From the NCBI GenBank assembly GCA_022843125.1, contig JALHOG010000029.1, forward strand, positions 1-57,219: a DNA stretch of 57,219 nt. Direction: 5' to 3'. The stretch's first letter is position 1. Each line of letters starts with the position of its first letter. Shown here one piece after another: positions 1 through 8,187 of this stretch. Made by a program: the position numbers and the translations under genes. Origin of the DNA: Ilumatobacteraceae bacterium (GTDB lineage: Bacteria; Actinomycetota; Acidimicrobiia; Acidimicrobiales; Ilumatobacteraceae). The notes under the pieces were generated by a model. It was not told where the DNA came from. It saw only the letters and a list, made by a program, of their open reading frames with translations, and ran no database searches.

Positions 1-2
1 AA

Positions 3-110
3 CAAGACCTCGACGCGATCGCCCGCAGCCTCAACGCACGACCCCGCAAGACCCTCGACTGGCAGACTCCGGCAGAACGATTCACCGAACTCGTCGCGAC
101 CACCACCTGA
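3..110 (+). mobile_element. IS30-family transposase, C-terminal end only (gene enters from outside the window)
   Basis: The frame starting at base 3 is open from the window edge to TGA at 108-110 and reads [18 protein letters not shown] followed by DWQTPAERF. The LNxRPRKTLxxxTPAE signature is the typical extreme C-terminus of IS30-type DDE transposases, where it follows the last catalytic Glu. Only 35 residues are visible, so whether the transposase is intact cannot be judged here. The terminal-repeat-like sequences that follow at 131-220 fit the right end of such an element. It sits immediately beyond the 3' end of recA. Confidence 0.8.
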
Positions 111-130
111 GACCGCCCCTGATCCACATC

Positions 131-220
131 GAATTGACTGCCACAGAATCAGTGTCGGCCCCCTGACTTTCTGGCAGTCAATTCTGCAGCCTGTGCCGAA
201 TTGACTGCCACAAAGTCAGT
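131..220. repeat. Three alternating copies of a terminal-repeat-like motif at the IS30 end
   Basis: GAATTGACTGCCACAGAATC begins at 131; an inverted copy (reads GACTTTCTGGCAGTCAATTC) ends at 184; a third, direct copy GAATTGACTGCCACAAAGTC begins at 198. The core GAATTGACTGCCA is identical in all three. The orientation order is plus, minus, plus, so copies 1 and 2 can form a hairpin of about 20 bp. One copy is expected as the right inverted repeat of the IS30 element; the additional copies could be remnants of a second insertion or of an imperfect excision. No target duplication can be defined because the left end lies outside the window. Confidence 0.7.
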
Positions 221-294
221 TGCCGGACCCGTCCCCGGACGCGGTGACGGCCACGCCCCGAGGAGCGTGGCCGTCGCGTACCAGATGAACTGGA

Positions 295-1353
295 TCAGTC
301 GAGGCTGATCGGTTGTTCGTCGGCGTCGGTGAACTCCTCGGCGGAGTCAGGAGCGTTCTCGTCGGGGCGGAGCCCGGCGGCGACCATCACCTTCTCGCTG
401 ACCTCGACCATCACCTCGGGGTTCTCTGCCAGGAAGTTCTTGGCGTTCTCCCGGCCCTGACCGAGCTGTTCGCCCTCGTACGTGAACCAGGCGCCCGATT
501 TCTTCACGATCCCCAGGTCGACCGAGAGGTCGAGGACCGAGCCTTCGCGGCTGATGCCCTTGCCGTACATGATGTCGAACTCGGCCTGCTTGAACGGCGG
601 CGACACCTTGTTCTTCACGACCTTGACGCGGGTCCGGTTACCGACCACCTCGGCACCGTCCTTGAGGGACTCGATGCGACGGATGTCGAGGCGAACCGAG
701 GAGTAGAACTTCAGCGCGCGGCCACCGGGGGTGGTTTCGGGGGAGCCGAACATCACGCCGATCTTCTCGCGAAGCTGGTTGATGAAGATCGCGATCGTGT
801 TCGTCTTGTTGAGGTTGCCGGTGAGTTTGCGCAGGGCCTGGCTCATCAGGCGGGCCTGGAGACCGACGTGGGTGTCGCCCATCTCGCCCTCGATCTCGGC
901 CTTCGGCGTGAGCGCCGCCACCGAGTCGACGACGATGACGTCGATCGCTCCCGACCGCACGAGCATGTCGCAGATCTCGAGCGCCTGCTCGCCAGTGTCG
1001 GGCTGCGAGATCAGCAGCTGGTCGATGTCGACGCCGATCGCCTTGGCGTAGATCGGATCCATCGCGTGCTCGGCGTCGATGTAGGCGCACGTGCCGCCGT
1101 TGCGCTGGGCCTCGGCCACGACGTGCATGGCGAGCGTGGACTTACCCGAGGACTCCGGGCCGTAGATCTCGGTGACGCGGCCACGCGGCAGGCCCCCGAT
1201 GCCGAGCGCGAGGTCGAGCGACAGTGCGCCCGTGGGAATCGCCTCGATGCCGAGGGTGGTCTTCTCACCCATGCGCATGATCGAACCCTTGCCGAACTGC
1301 TTGTCGATCTGGCCCAGCGCCATCTCCAGCGCCTTGTCACGGTCAGTACTCAT
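295..1353 (-). CDS. recA: Recombinase RecA
   Basis: A 352-residue protein of normal length for RecA. It forms ATP-dependent filaments on single-stranded DNA, drives homologous strand exchange and stimulates LexA self-cleavage. Visible are the Walker A loop GPESSGKST (about residues 65-73), the Walker B strand [10 protein letters not shown], the DNA-binding loop region with MSQALRKLT, the [27 protein letters not shown] block, and the acidic C-terminal tail. The ATG at 1353 is chosen because the conserved N-terminus begins [13 protein letters not shown] and a strong AGGAGAGGGAG ribosome site lies 6-8 bases upstream; the open frame continues upstream but has no RecA-like sequence. There is no recX downstream; IS30 material follows the stop instead. 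Expression is probably under LexA control (sites at 1516-1529 and 1544-1555). Confidence 0.98.
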   Translation of the reverse strand: MSTDRDKALEMALGQIDKQFGKGSIMRMGEKTTLGIEAIPTGALSLDLALGIGGLPRGRVTEIYGPESSGKSTLAMHVVAEAQRNGGTCAYIDAEHAMDPIYAKAIGVDIDQLLISQPDTGEQALEICDMLVRSGAIDVIVVDSVAALTPKAEIEGEMGDTHVGLQARLMSQALRKLTGNLNKTNTIAIFINQLREKIGVMFGSPETTPGGRALKFYSSVRLDIRRIESLKDGAEVVGNRTRVKVVKNKVSPPFKQAEFDIMYGKGISREGSVLDLSVDLGIVKKSGAWFTYEGEQLGQGRENAKNFLAENPEVMVEVSEKVMVAAGLRPDENAPDSAEEFTDADEQPISLD

Positions 1354-1503
1354 GGACTGCTCCCTCTCCTGCTTGTTCCTGGTCGTTTGCGTCGTGGGGC
1401 CGGAGCCCGACCGGTCGCACCGTGCGACCCGAGAACCACCGTAGAGAGGGGGTGTGACACCCGGTCCGGAGGTGGTGCGGCGGGGGCCCGGCGCAATGAC
1501 AGG

Positions 1504-1533
1504 AGTGTAGTTCGACGAACAGTCGTTCGGCAA
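1504..1533 (-). promoter_or_regulatory. recA promoter: -35 TTGCCG, 18-bp spacer, -10 TACACT
   Basis: Read on the minus strand, TTGCCG (1533-1528) and TACACT (1509-1504) are separated by exactly 18 bp, a good match to a group-I sigma factor promoter. Transcription would start near 1497, giving a leader of about 145 nt before the recA ATG. The LexA box fills the spacer, so repressor binding would directly exclude polymerase. The promoter is inferred from sequence; the position relative to the LexA box is the strongest argument. Confidence 0.65.
1516..1529. promoter_or_regulatory. LexA (SOS) box, CGAAC-N4-GTTCG
   Basis: The sequence CGAACAGTCGTTCG is a perfect match to the actinobacterial/Gram-positive SOS operator CGAAC-N4-GTTCG. 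It lies between the proposed -35 and -10 elements of recA and downstream of the convergently oriented end of the DUF983 gene, so recA is the only plausible target. Confidence 0.85.
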
Positions 1534-1543
1534 GCATTCCGGG

Positions 1544-1555
1544 GAACGGGCGTTC
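1544..1555. promoter_or_regulatory. Second, weaker LexA-like half-palindrome GAAC-N4-GTTC
   Basis: GGAACGGGCGTTCG at 1543-1556 keeps the GAAC-N4-GTTC core and differs from the full box only in the outermost base of the left half. Its centre lies 27 bp from that of the first box, upstream of the proposed -35. Two spaced sites could allow cooperative LexA binding; this is inference. Confidence 0.5.
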
Positions 1556-1574
1556 GACCGCCGCTCCATCCGGG

Positions 1575-2042
1575 TCAGAGCGTGGCGTCGGCCTCGCCCG
1601 CCAGCTCCTCCGCCGTCGGGCGTCGCATCCAGAGGTCGACCGCCTGCCAGAGCGTGAACGAGATCGGGTAGAGCACGATCGGACCGAGCAGCGCAACGAC
1701 CACGGCGGGGATCACCACCCACCACACCTCGATGTCGGGCAGGCTGAGCAGGATCGCGACCAGGGTGACGACGAGGACGCCTCCGAGCGTCAGCACGAAG
1801 CTCGCCGTCGTGGCGCCGAGCTCGAATGCATGGTCGCCGCGGCGATACCCGTGCCCGCACCGGCGGCAGTGCTCCTGACGCTTGAACCAGCCGTGGAAGT
1901 ACGCCCGGCGGTCACCGCACCAGGGGCACCGGCGGGTGAGACCACGAACGAGCAGCACCGGCCGGGACGGGAAGTTGGGGATCGGTTGGAGCGGCGGACG
2001 CTCGTACGACGACCGGTCAGCAGATCGACCCCATTGGCTCAC
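1575..2042 (-). CDS. DUF983 family membrane protein with N-terminal zinc ribbon
   Basis: About 155 residues. The core begins [20 protein letters not shown] and carries two Cys pairs (CPWC and, 16-20 residues on, CRRC), the zinc-ribbon pattern of DUF983 proteins. Two strongly hydrophobic helices follow ([20 protein letters not shown] and [20 protein letters not shown]), and the chain ends in an acidic stretch. The function of the family is unknown. The start is uncertain: I use the GTG at 2042, but an internal GTG just before [10 protein letters not shown] would also serve. Only 40 bp separate it from the divergent membrane-protein gene at 2083, so the two may share a promoter region. Confidence 0.8.
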   Translation of the reverse strand: MSQWGRSADRSSYERPPLQPIPNFPSRPVLLVRGLTRRCPWCGDRRAYFHGWFKRQEHCRRCGHGYRRGDHAFELGATTASFVLTLGGVLVVTLVAILLSLPDIEVWWVVIPAVVVALLGPIVLYPISFTLWQAVDLWMRRPTAEELAGEADATL

Positions 2043-2082
2043 AGTCGCAGAGTACCGCTCGCGTTTGACAGACTCTCCCCCG

Positions 2083-2901
2083 ATGGAGCGCAGTTTGGCC
2101 GGGATGTTGTTCTTGGTCGCCGGCATCGCGCTCGCGATCTCGGCTGGGGGCTGGTGGATGCAACGCATCGTGTTCACCCCGAACGACCACCGCGACACCG
2201 CCGCGGCGATGCTCTCGGAGGTCGAGATCCGCCAGGAGATCAACCAGATCGTGTCGGCCGCAGCGTCGGGCACGATCGGGCGGCCGGTCCCCGAGCTGAG
2301 CCCCTGGATCGAATCGGAGATCCTCAGCACCCGCGCGGGTGCCGGGATGATGGGGCCGCTCATGGAGCAGATCCACGACCGCATCATCGGCAACCGCGAC
2401 GACGAGCCGGTGCTCGTCGACGGCCAGCAGATGGTCTTGATCGTGCGGGATCAGGCTGCGGCGAGCGTCGAGCCGGTCCTGATGCCGATCCCGGTGATCG
2501 GCACGATGAAGACCATGCGGACCATGATCGGATGGGTGATCATGATCGCCGCCGTCATCGGGCTGATCACGACCCTGCTCGGCATCTTCGCCCGGCCCGA
2601 GCGGCGAGACGTCCTGCGCGGCCTCGGCGAGTTCTCGATCGCGATGGCGGTGTCGATGCTCGTGTTCGGCTACCTCGTCCCGGTGCAGATCCTGCCTGCG
2701 ATCGACAACGACACCTGGGCGCAGGCCATCCCGCGCCTCGCGGAGCGAACGCTCGGCGTCGTACTCGGCACCGCGCTCGTGTTCGGCCTGCTGGGCGCGG
2801 CGCTGCTGCTCGCACAGACGTCCGGCGGCAAGCGCCGCCAGTGGTCGACACCGCTCTCGGTGACCCGCTACCGCGGCGGCGACAACCCTGGGTGGGGCTG
2901 A
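2083..2901 (+). CDS. Hypothetical four-helix membrane protein
   Basis: A 272-residue protein that I do not recognise. Predicted helices lie at about residues 5-25, 148-170, 184-204 and 222-244. A large extracytoplasmic loop (about 26-147) separates helices 1 and 2 and is rich in Ile, Glu and Met, starting with VFTPNDHRDTAAAMLSEVEI, which suggests a soluble helical domain. The short C-terminal tail is basic. The ATG at 2083 is chosen because it begins directly before the first helix; the frame is open further upstream, but that stretch overlaps the divergent DUF983 gene. The topology (one helix, exported helical domain, helical bundle) resembles uncharacterised actinobacterial integral membrane proteins. 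Confidence 0.7.
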   Translation: MERSLAGMLFLVAGIALAISAGGWWMQRIVFTPNDHRDTAAAMLSEVEIRQEINQIVSAAASGTIGRPVPELSPWIESEILSTRAGAGMMGPLMEQIHDRIIGNRDDEPVLVDGQQMVLIVRDQAAASVEPVLMPIPVIGTMKTMRTMIGWVIMIAAVIGLITTLLGIFARPERRDVLRGLGEFSIAMAVSMLVFGYLVPVQILPAIDNDTWAQAIPRLAERTLGVVLGTALVFGLLGAALLLAQTSGGKRRQWSTPLSVTRYRGGDNPGWG

Positions 2902-2940
2902 CCGCCCCGCTCGGTCGAGGGCCTTCCGAGCGACTGCTAA

Positions 2941-2960
2941 CGTCGCCCGATCGGGCGACG
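2941..2960. promoter_or_regulatory. 20-bp perfect palindrome upstream of the APC permease
   Basis: CGTCGCCCGATCGGGCGACG is fully self-complementary without a loop. It ends 14 bp before the permease ATG at 2975, between it and the ribosome site AGGGGGG, and 40 bp after the stop of the preceding gene. It could be an operator for a dimeric regulator, or in RNA a hairpin that terminates the upstream gene or shields the ribosome site. There is no U-tract, so an intrinsic terminator is less likely. Confidence 0.5.
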
Positions 2961-2974
2961 AACCCAGGGGGGCC

Positions 2975-4372
2975 ATGAGCACGATCGATGCACCCGTCGA
3001 CATCGCGATCCGAACCGTCACGCGCAAGCTGGGCCTCGGCGCCATCATCGGCATCATCTTCTTCTCGGTGTCCGGTGGGCCCTACGGCCTCGAGGACGTC
3101 ATCGGTTCCTCGGGCGCCGGCATCGGCCTGCTGCTCATCGTGATCACCCCGATCATCTACAGCTTGCCGATCTCGCTGATGGTCGCCGAACTCGCGACGA
3201 TGATGCCCGTCAGTGGGGGCTACTACCAGTGGGTCAAAGAAGGGCTGGGCCAGTTCTGGGGCTTCCAGGCCGGCTGGTGGGCGTGGGTCGCCAGCTGGTT
3301 CGACCTCGCCATCTACCCGGTGCTCTTCGTCGAGTTCTCGAGCTATTTCATCCCGGCCCTCGCCGAGAACTTCTGGCTCCGCTGGATCGTGGGTGTGGCG
3401 TTCATCTGGGCGTTCGCTCTCGTCAACATGCTCGGGGCATCGGTCGTCGGTGACTCGAGCAAGCTGTTCCTCGTCATCGTGCTGGCGCCGTTCGTGTTGA
3501 TCGTGCTGATCGGCATCTTCAAGATGGACCAGAGCCCCGTGATCCCGTTCACGGCGGAGGGGGTGTCGTGGACCACGGCATTCGGCGCCGGCCTGTTCGT
3601 GATCATGTGGAACTACGCAGGGTGGGACGGCTTGAGCACCGTGGCGGGCGATATCGAGAACCCGCGGGTCAACTACCCAAAGGCGCTCGCGATCTGCATC
3701 CCGATGATCACGCTCATCTATCTGATCCCGACGGTCATCAGCCTCGCTGTCGTCGGTACCTCCGACGTCGAGTGGACCGCCGGAGCGTTCACGACCGTCG
3801 CCGAACAGGTCGGTGGCGCCTGGCTCGGGCTCTTGCTGTCCTTCGGTGCGATCGTCTCCGCAGTCGGCCTGTTCTCGGCGTGGCTGCTCAGCTACTCCCG
3901 CATCCCGTTCGCACTCGCGAACGACGGCTTCCTGCCGAAGCGGCTCACGCGGGTGCACCCCACACGCAACACGCCGGTCACCACGATCGTGATCGCCGCG
4001 ACGATCTGTTCCGTCGTGACGCTGCTGCCGTTCGAGAAGCTCGCGGCACTGTCGGTGCTCGTCGGCGGGTGCGTGCTCATCCTCGAGTTCATCACCCTGA
4101 TCGTGATGCGGCGACGACACCCCGACCTCGAACGACCGTTCAAGGTCCCCGGCGGTCCGATCGTCCCGTACATCATCCTGCTCGTGCCGGCGGCGGTCAT
4201 CACGACGGCCGTGTACTTCACCGTGCTCGAGTCAGGCTTGTTCGCCGGCGTCGGACTCGCCATCATCGGGCTGATGACCGGCGTCGTCGCCTACTTCGTC
4301 CTCCTCCCCGGCAAGCGTCGGTCCGGCATCGACCGGCGGGTCGACTTCACCACAGGGGAGCTCCTCGGATGA
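2975..4372 (+). CDS. APC-superfamily amino acid/amine permease
   Basis: A 465-residue integral membrane protein of the usual APC length with about 12 hydrophobic segments. The first helix carries the substrate-binding unwound motif (FFSVSGGPYGLEDVIGSSGAG), then MMPVSGGYYQWVKEGLG, both hallmarks of amino acid-polyamine-organocation transporters; the WNYAGWDGLSTVAGDIENP block corresponds to the helix 6 region. It is expected to import an amino acid or polyamine with protons or by exchange across the cytoplasmic membrane. ATG at 2975 has the ribosome site AGGGGGG. It overlaps the universal stress gene by 4 bp (ATGA), and the PotD-like gene follows, suggesting a single transcript devoted to amine or amino acid handling. 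The exact substrate cannot be read from sequence. Confidence 0.92.
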   Translation: MSTIDAPVDIAIRTVTRKLGLGAIIGIIFFSVSGGPYGLEDVIGSSGAGIGLLLIVITPIIYSLPISLMVAELATMMPVSGGYYQWVKEGLGQFWGFQAGWWAWVASWFDLAIYPVLFVEFSSYFIPALAENFWLRWIVGVAFIWAFALVNMLGASVVGDSSKLFLVIVLAPFVLIVLIGIFKMDQSPVIPFTAEGVSWTTAFGAGLFVIMWNYAGWDGLSTVAGDIENPRVNYPKALAICIPMITLIYLIPTVISLAVVGTSDVEWTAGAFTTVAEQVGGAWLGLLLSFGAIVSAVGLFSAWLLSYSRIPFALANDGFLPKRLTRVHPTRNTPVTTIVIAATICSVVTLLPFEKLAALSVLVGGCVLILEFITLIVMRRRHPDLERPFKVPGGPIVPYIILLVPAAVITTAVYFTVLESGLFAGVGLAIIGLMTGVVAYFVLLPGKRRSGIDRRVDFTTGELLG

Positions 4373-4887
4373 GCATCCAGTCCCGTCCCGACGACTGGGA
4401 AGCCCCGGTCACCCTGCCCGAGGTGTCGACCCCTCGACGAGTGCTCGTGCCGTTCGACGGATCGCACAATGCCGAACGCGCCCTCGCGTGGGCCGAGCTC
4501 ATCGCGCGCACGGCCGACGCCGAGGTCATCGTGGTGGTCGCGTTCGAGCAGCCGCTCACGATGCGCGGCCGCGGCGCCGCCTACATCGAGACCGTGCGCG
4601 ACGAGCTCAGCGACGAGGCCACCACGCTCGCGAAGGAGGCGGTGCAACTGCTCCGCGACCACTCGATCGACGCACGCGGTGTCGTGGTCAAGGGCGAGCC
4701 GGCCCGAGCGATCCTCGACACGGCCGAGGACGAGGACGCCGAGCTGATCGTGATCGGGCGCAACGGACTCACCGCCGAACTGCGCGGTGTCGCCGGCGCC
4801 CTCGACCGGTTCCGCGATCTGCTCCAGGGTGGCGTCACCGACAAGGTGACGGGTCACGCCACCATCCCGGTCCTGGTGGTGTCCTGA
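4369..4887 (+). CDS. Universal stress protein (UspA fold) with an atypical nucleotide loop
   Basis: 172 residues. The N-terminal beta strand RRVLVPFDGSHNAERALAWA and the AELIVIGRNGLTAELRG segment match the Usp domain. The ATP-binding pattern of the family is G-x2-G-x9-G-S/T. Here GRNG is present, but about 15 extra residues separate it from the final G-G-V-T, and Ser is replaced by Gly-Val, so ATP binding is uncertain. Start and stop overlap with both neighbours (ATGA with the permease, TGATG with the PotD-like gene), so it is translationally coupled. Usp domains next to APC permeases often act as regulators of the transporter; that role here is inference from context. Confidence 0.85.
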   Translation: MSIQSRPDDWEAPVTLPEVSTPRRVLVPFDGSHNAERALAWAELIARTADAEVIVVVAFEQPLTMRGRGAAYIETVRDELSDEATTLAKEAVQLLRDHSIDARGVVVKGEPARAILDTAEDEDAELIVIGRNGLTAELRGVAGALDRFRDLLQGGVTDKVTGHATIPVLVVS

Positions 4888-5975
4888 TGGCGATCACAGT
4901 CACCCGCCGTGAGGCGCTGCGGCTCGCAGGGTCGGGCGTCGCAGCGCTCACGATGGCTCGCTTCCTGACCGCCTGCGGCGACCCCGACAGTGGCCGCATC
5001 AAGTTCTTCAACTGGCAGGACTACATCGACGAGTCCCTCCTCGCAGACTTCGAGCAGGCAGCGGATCTCGTGGTGAGCTACACGACCTACGCGTCGAACG
5101 ACGAGCTCGCCGATCGTGTCGCGCTCGCAGGCGTGCCACGCCGCGGCAACCGGGCATCGACCGGTTTCGACCTGATCGTTCCGAGCGACAGCATCTTCGA
5201 GCGGTTCCGCGACCAGGAGCGGCTCCAGCCGCTCGACCCCGAGATCGTGACCGAAGCGCTGCTCGCCAACCTCGACGATGCGTTCCGGGCGCTCGCCGTC
5301 GATCCGGGCAACCGGTTCGCGATCCCGTGGGCTTCCGGGTCCACCGGGATCGGGTACGACACGACCGTGTTCCCCGAGCCGCCGACCTGGGACGTGTTCC
5401 TCGACCCGGCGCAAGCCGGGCGGATGACCGTGCTCGACGAGCGGCGCGAGGCGTTCGCGGCGGCCCAGTTCGGGCTCGGCATCGATCCGAACACCGTCGA
5501 TGCGGGCCAGATCGACGCCGCCGCCGAGCGGCTCACCGCGATCGCCGCCAACGTCGAGTTCGATTCGGCGACCTATCTCGACCGGCTCGCCGACGGTGAG
5601 CTGGTGGCGGCGCAGGCATTCTCGACCGACGTCCTCCAAGCCCAGGCTCGCAACCCCGACCTGGCGTTCGTCGTGCCGGAGGCCGGCGGGGTCCGCTGGG
5701 TCGACCTGCTGTGCATCCCCGATGACGCACCCAACCCGGAGGGCGCGAACCGCTTCGTCGCGTTCTACCTCGACGCGAGGATCTCGGCACAGAACTCGGT
5801 CGCGATCCGAGCCGCGACCGGGAACGCCGCTGCCGCCGAGTTCCTGCCCGCTGCGGTGGCGAACGACCCGGTGATCTCGCCGCCCGCCGACGTCGCCGAG
5901 CGCCTCGTGGTGCTACGCGACCTCGGCGACGACGAGGCCCTCTACAACGACCCGTGGGTGCGCATCCGGGGCTGA
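4887..5975 (+). CDS. PotD-like extracytoplasmic spermidine/putrescine-binding lipoprotein
   Basis: 362 residues. The N-terminus has a Tat-like twin arginine (TRREALRLAG), a hydrophobic stretch and a lipobox LTAC with Cys at about residue 29, so it is probably an exported lipoprotein. The mature part starts IKFFNWQDYIDESLLADFE, the classic opening of PotD/PotF polyamine-binding proteins, and contains GFDLIVPSDSIFERF and IPWASGSTGIGYDTTVFPEPPTWD. It would capture a polyamine or related cation outside the membrane. The odd point is that no PotA, PotB or PotC genes are adjacent; the neighbouring transporter is the single-chain APC permease. The ligand could also be an amino acid or other amine. 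Confidence 0.88.
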   Translation: MAITVTRREALRLAGSGVAALTMARFLTACGDPDSGRIKFFNWQDYIDESLLADFEQAADLVVSYTTYASNDELADRVALAGVPRRGNRASTGFDLIVPSDSIFERFRDQERLQPLDPEIVTEALLANLDDAFRALAVDPGNRFAIPWASGSTGIGYDTTVFPEPPTWDVFLDPAQAGRMTVLDERREAFAAAQFGLGIDPNTVDAGQIDAAAERLTAIAANVEFDSATYLDRLADGELVAAQAFSTDVLQAQARNPDLAFVVPEAGGVRWVDLLCIPDDAPNPEGANRFVAFYLDARISAQNSVAIRAATGNAAAAEFLPAAVANDPVISPPADVAERLVVLRDLGDDEALYNDPWVRIRG

Positions 5976-6000
5976 CGGCCCCGGACGCGCAACCGACGGG

Positions 6001-7359
6001 TCAGCCGATCAGCTCGTCGGCGAACTCGGCGAACACGTCGGCGTACTTCATCGCCTCGTCCTCGGTGTGCATCACCGAGATGAGCCACTGCTCGTCGAGG
6101 CCCGGCGGCAGCAGCACGCCGCGGTTGATCCCGTGGATCCACTGGGCGAAGGCGAGGTCGAAGTCGGTTGCCTTGTAGTCGCGGTAGTTGCGGACCGGTG
6201 CTTGCGACCAGGTGATGCACCCCTTCGCACCGAAGCGCACGGTGTGCGCCGGGAGACCGGTTCGGTCGATGACCGCCTGGCACGCGTCGACGAGGCGCCC
6301 GTTGCGCTCGACGGTCGCGGTCTGGACGTCTTTCGTGCAGGCTTGCCCGAGCGTGGCCTTCACCGCCGACATCACGAGCGGGTTGCCGTTGTACGTGCCG
6401 AGGTGCAGCACGCGGCCGTCGGTGATGAAGTTCATGTACTCGGCCTTGCCGCCGAACGCACCCACCGGCCATCCGCCGCCGATCGACTTGGCGAGCGTGA
6501 CGAGGTCGGGGGTGACGCCGAGCTGCTTGCTCGCACCGCCGTAGCCCGCCGTGATGCCGGTCTTGACCTCGTCGAAGATCAACAGCGAGCCGTAGCGCTC
6601 GGTGATCTCGCGGACCTGCTGCAGGTAACCGGGATCGGGGAGGCAGATGCCGATGTTCTGCATCACCGGCTCGACGATGAAGCACGCCACGTCGCCCGCC
6701 GACAGCGCCCACTCGAGCGCCTCCGGGTCGTTGTACGGGATGACGACGACGTCGTCGACGACGTGCTTGGGAATCCCGAGCGAACTGGGCACCGAGTTGG
6801 GCCGGTTCGCCGGACCAGCGAGGTCGAGCGACGGCTTGTTGGAGATCATCACCTCGTCGTGGTGGCCGTGATAGCCGCCCTCGACCTTGACGATCCGGTC
6901 GCGCCCGGTGACCGCGCGCGCCACCCGGATCGCGTCGTGCGTCGCCTCGGTGCCCGAGTTGGTCGGACGCCACATCGGCTGGCCGTACCGCTCGGCGAGC
7001 AGCTCGCCGACCTCGGCGTTGAGCTCGCACGGGGTGACGTACAGCACGCCGTGCTCCATCTGCTCGAGCACCGCCTGGGTGACGAGCGGGTTCATGTGCC
7101 CCGCGAAGAGGGCGCCGAAGCCCATGTCGTAGTCGATGTACTCGTTGTCGTCGACATCGACCATGTGCGCCCCGGCAGCGTGCTTCACCACCACCGGCCA
7201 CGGGTCGTACGCCTGGAAGCTCGACGGCACACCGGCCGGCATCACCTTCCTGGCACGCTCGGTCGCAGCCTGCGACCGTTTCGTTCTCTCCGAGTACACA
7301 GCCATCTCTCTGGCGGTGATCTCCTGGGCCTTGGCGACGAGGTCGTTGCGGCTCGACAC
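6001..7359 (-). CDS. Class-III PLP aminotransferase (glutamate-1-semialdehyde aminomutase-like)
   Basis: 452 residues, the normal length for class-III enzymes. The PLP lysine is in TLAKSIGGGWPVGAFGG, the Asp that contacts the pyridine N in LLIFDEVKTG, and the phosphate/substrate region in NSGTEATHDAIRVARA and KVEGGYHGHHDEV. The family includes glutamate-1-semialdehyde aminomutase, but the gene lies with an amine permease and a PotD-like protein, and class-III enzymes of this type also transaminate diamines, beta-amino acids and taurine. A catabolic amine transaminase is therefore the preferred guess, not haem synthesis. It converges with the PotD-like gene with only 25 bp between the stop codons. 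Confidence 0.88.
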   Translation of the reverse strand: MSSRNDLVAKAQEITAREMAVYSERTKRSQAATERARKVMPAGVPSSFQAYDPWPVVVKHAAGAHMVDVDDNEYIDYDMGFGALFAGHMNPLVTQAVLEQMEHGVLYVTPCELNAEVGELLAERYGQPMWRPTNSGTEATHDAIRVARAVTGRDRIVKVEGGYHGHHDEVMISNKPSLDLAGPANRPNSVPSSLGIPKHVVDDVVVIPYNDPEALEWALSAGDVACFIVEPVMQNIGICLPDPGYLQQVREITERYGSLLIFDEVKTGITAGYGGASKQLGVTPDLVTLAKSIGGGWPVGAFGGKAEYMNFITDGRVLHLGTYNGNPLVMSAVKATLGQACTKDVQTATVERNGRLVDACQAVIDRTGLPAHTVRFGAKGCITWSQAPVRNYRDYKATDFDLAFAQWIHGINRGVLLPPGLDEQWLISVMHTEDEAMKYADVFAEFADELIG

Positions 7360-7434
7360 GGTTATCGGTGCTTTCTGTGAGGTTGTGAGGGCAGCCTAGG
7401 TGACGGTCTCGTTCACCCGCCAGTGGGACTCGGT

Positions 7435-8187
7435 TCAGGCGATGTCCATCGAGCGCAGCCGGCGTGCAGCGAGCAGCAGCGCCACGGCCGCCGCCACGAG
7501 CGGGACGATCACACTCGGAGCGAGCGACAGGTCGCCGAGGTCGAGATCGACCCCGGTGCGCGACGTGATGATCGAGCGGGTGTACCCGCGCACCGACATG
7601 CGCGCCGGGATGTTGCCGTAGCCGGCGACGATCCCCTCCCACACCAGCACGTACGCGAGGCCCCACACGATCGCGTTGCGGACGAGCAGGCCGGCGAGCA
7701 GGAACAGCGCCGAATAGGCGATCACGGCGACCACGCCGGCGAGCACGGTCGCGCCGACGAGCGCTCCCCCACCGTCGACCAGCACCGAGGCGACGCCGAG
7801 CGGGATCACCGTCAGCGGCAACCCCACCGTGACCGCCGCCGCCCACGCTCCGGCGACGACGGGCCAGCGGTCCATCGGGCGCAGCCACAGGTACACGAGA
7901 GTGCCGTCGTCGCGGAGGTCGCCGAGGGCAGCGGTCGCGAACACCAGCGCCACGATCGGCACGAGCGCAGTGAAGCCGAGGTCGGCGATCACCCGCACCG
8001 CTGCTTCGAGCGGGTCGTCGATCTCGTCGGACACGCCGACCGCAGCGGCGACGGCGGCGACCACGGCACCGACGAGCACCAGCGCAGCGAGGCGACCCCT
8101 GGTGACGAGCTGGGCGAGCACGACCCGGTAGGTGAGCCGGAGGGCGCGAAGCGGTTCGACCACGCGCATGCTCGTGCCCGCGCTCAT
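7435..8187 (-). CDS. ABC-2 type exporter permease
   Basis: 250 residues with six hydrophobic segments, e.g. LAALVLVGAVVAAVAAAVGV, FTALVPIVALVFATAALGDL and VIVPLVAAAVALLLAARRL. The loop LRDDGTLVYLWLRPMDRWPVVAGAW after helix 2 is typical of ABC-2 permeases. The ATG at 8187 overlaps the stop of the ATPase gene upstream by 4 bp (ATGA) and is chosen for that; a second ATG at 8169 is possible. It is the last gene of a four-gene operon coding for two ATPase-permease pairs. The exported substrate is unknown. Confidence 0.85.
   Translation of the reverse strand: MSAGTSMRVVEPLRALRLTYRVVLAQLVTRGRLAALVLVGAVVAAVAAAVGVSDEIDDPLEAAVRVIADLGFTALVPIVALVFATAALGDLRDDGTLVYLWLRPMDRWPVVAGAWAAAVTVGLPLTVIPLGVASVLVDGGGALVGATVLAGVVAVIAYSALFLLAGLLVRNAIVWGLAYVLVWEGIVAGYGNIPARMSVRGYTRSIITSRTGVDLDLGDLSLAPSVIVPLVAAAVALLLAARRLRSMDIA

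Noticed and set aside
313..1671. Long open frame on the plus strand across recA (452 codons)
   Set aside because: Antisense shadow of recA; composition is repetitive Arg/Asp/Val typical of reverse frames in GC-rich genes, and no domain is visible.
2065..2070. TTGACA as a -35 element of the membrane protein gene at 2083
   Set aside because: A -10 at the right distance would fall inside the coding sequence, after the start codon.
2567..4120. 517-codon frame opposite the APC permease
   Set aside because: Highly charged His/Asp/Arg composition, opposite a well supported membrane protein gene.
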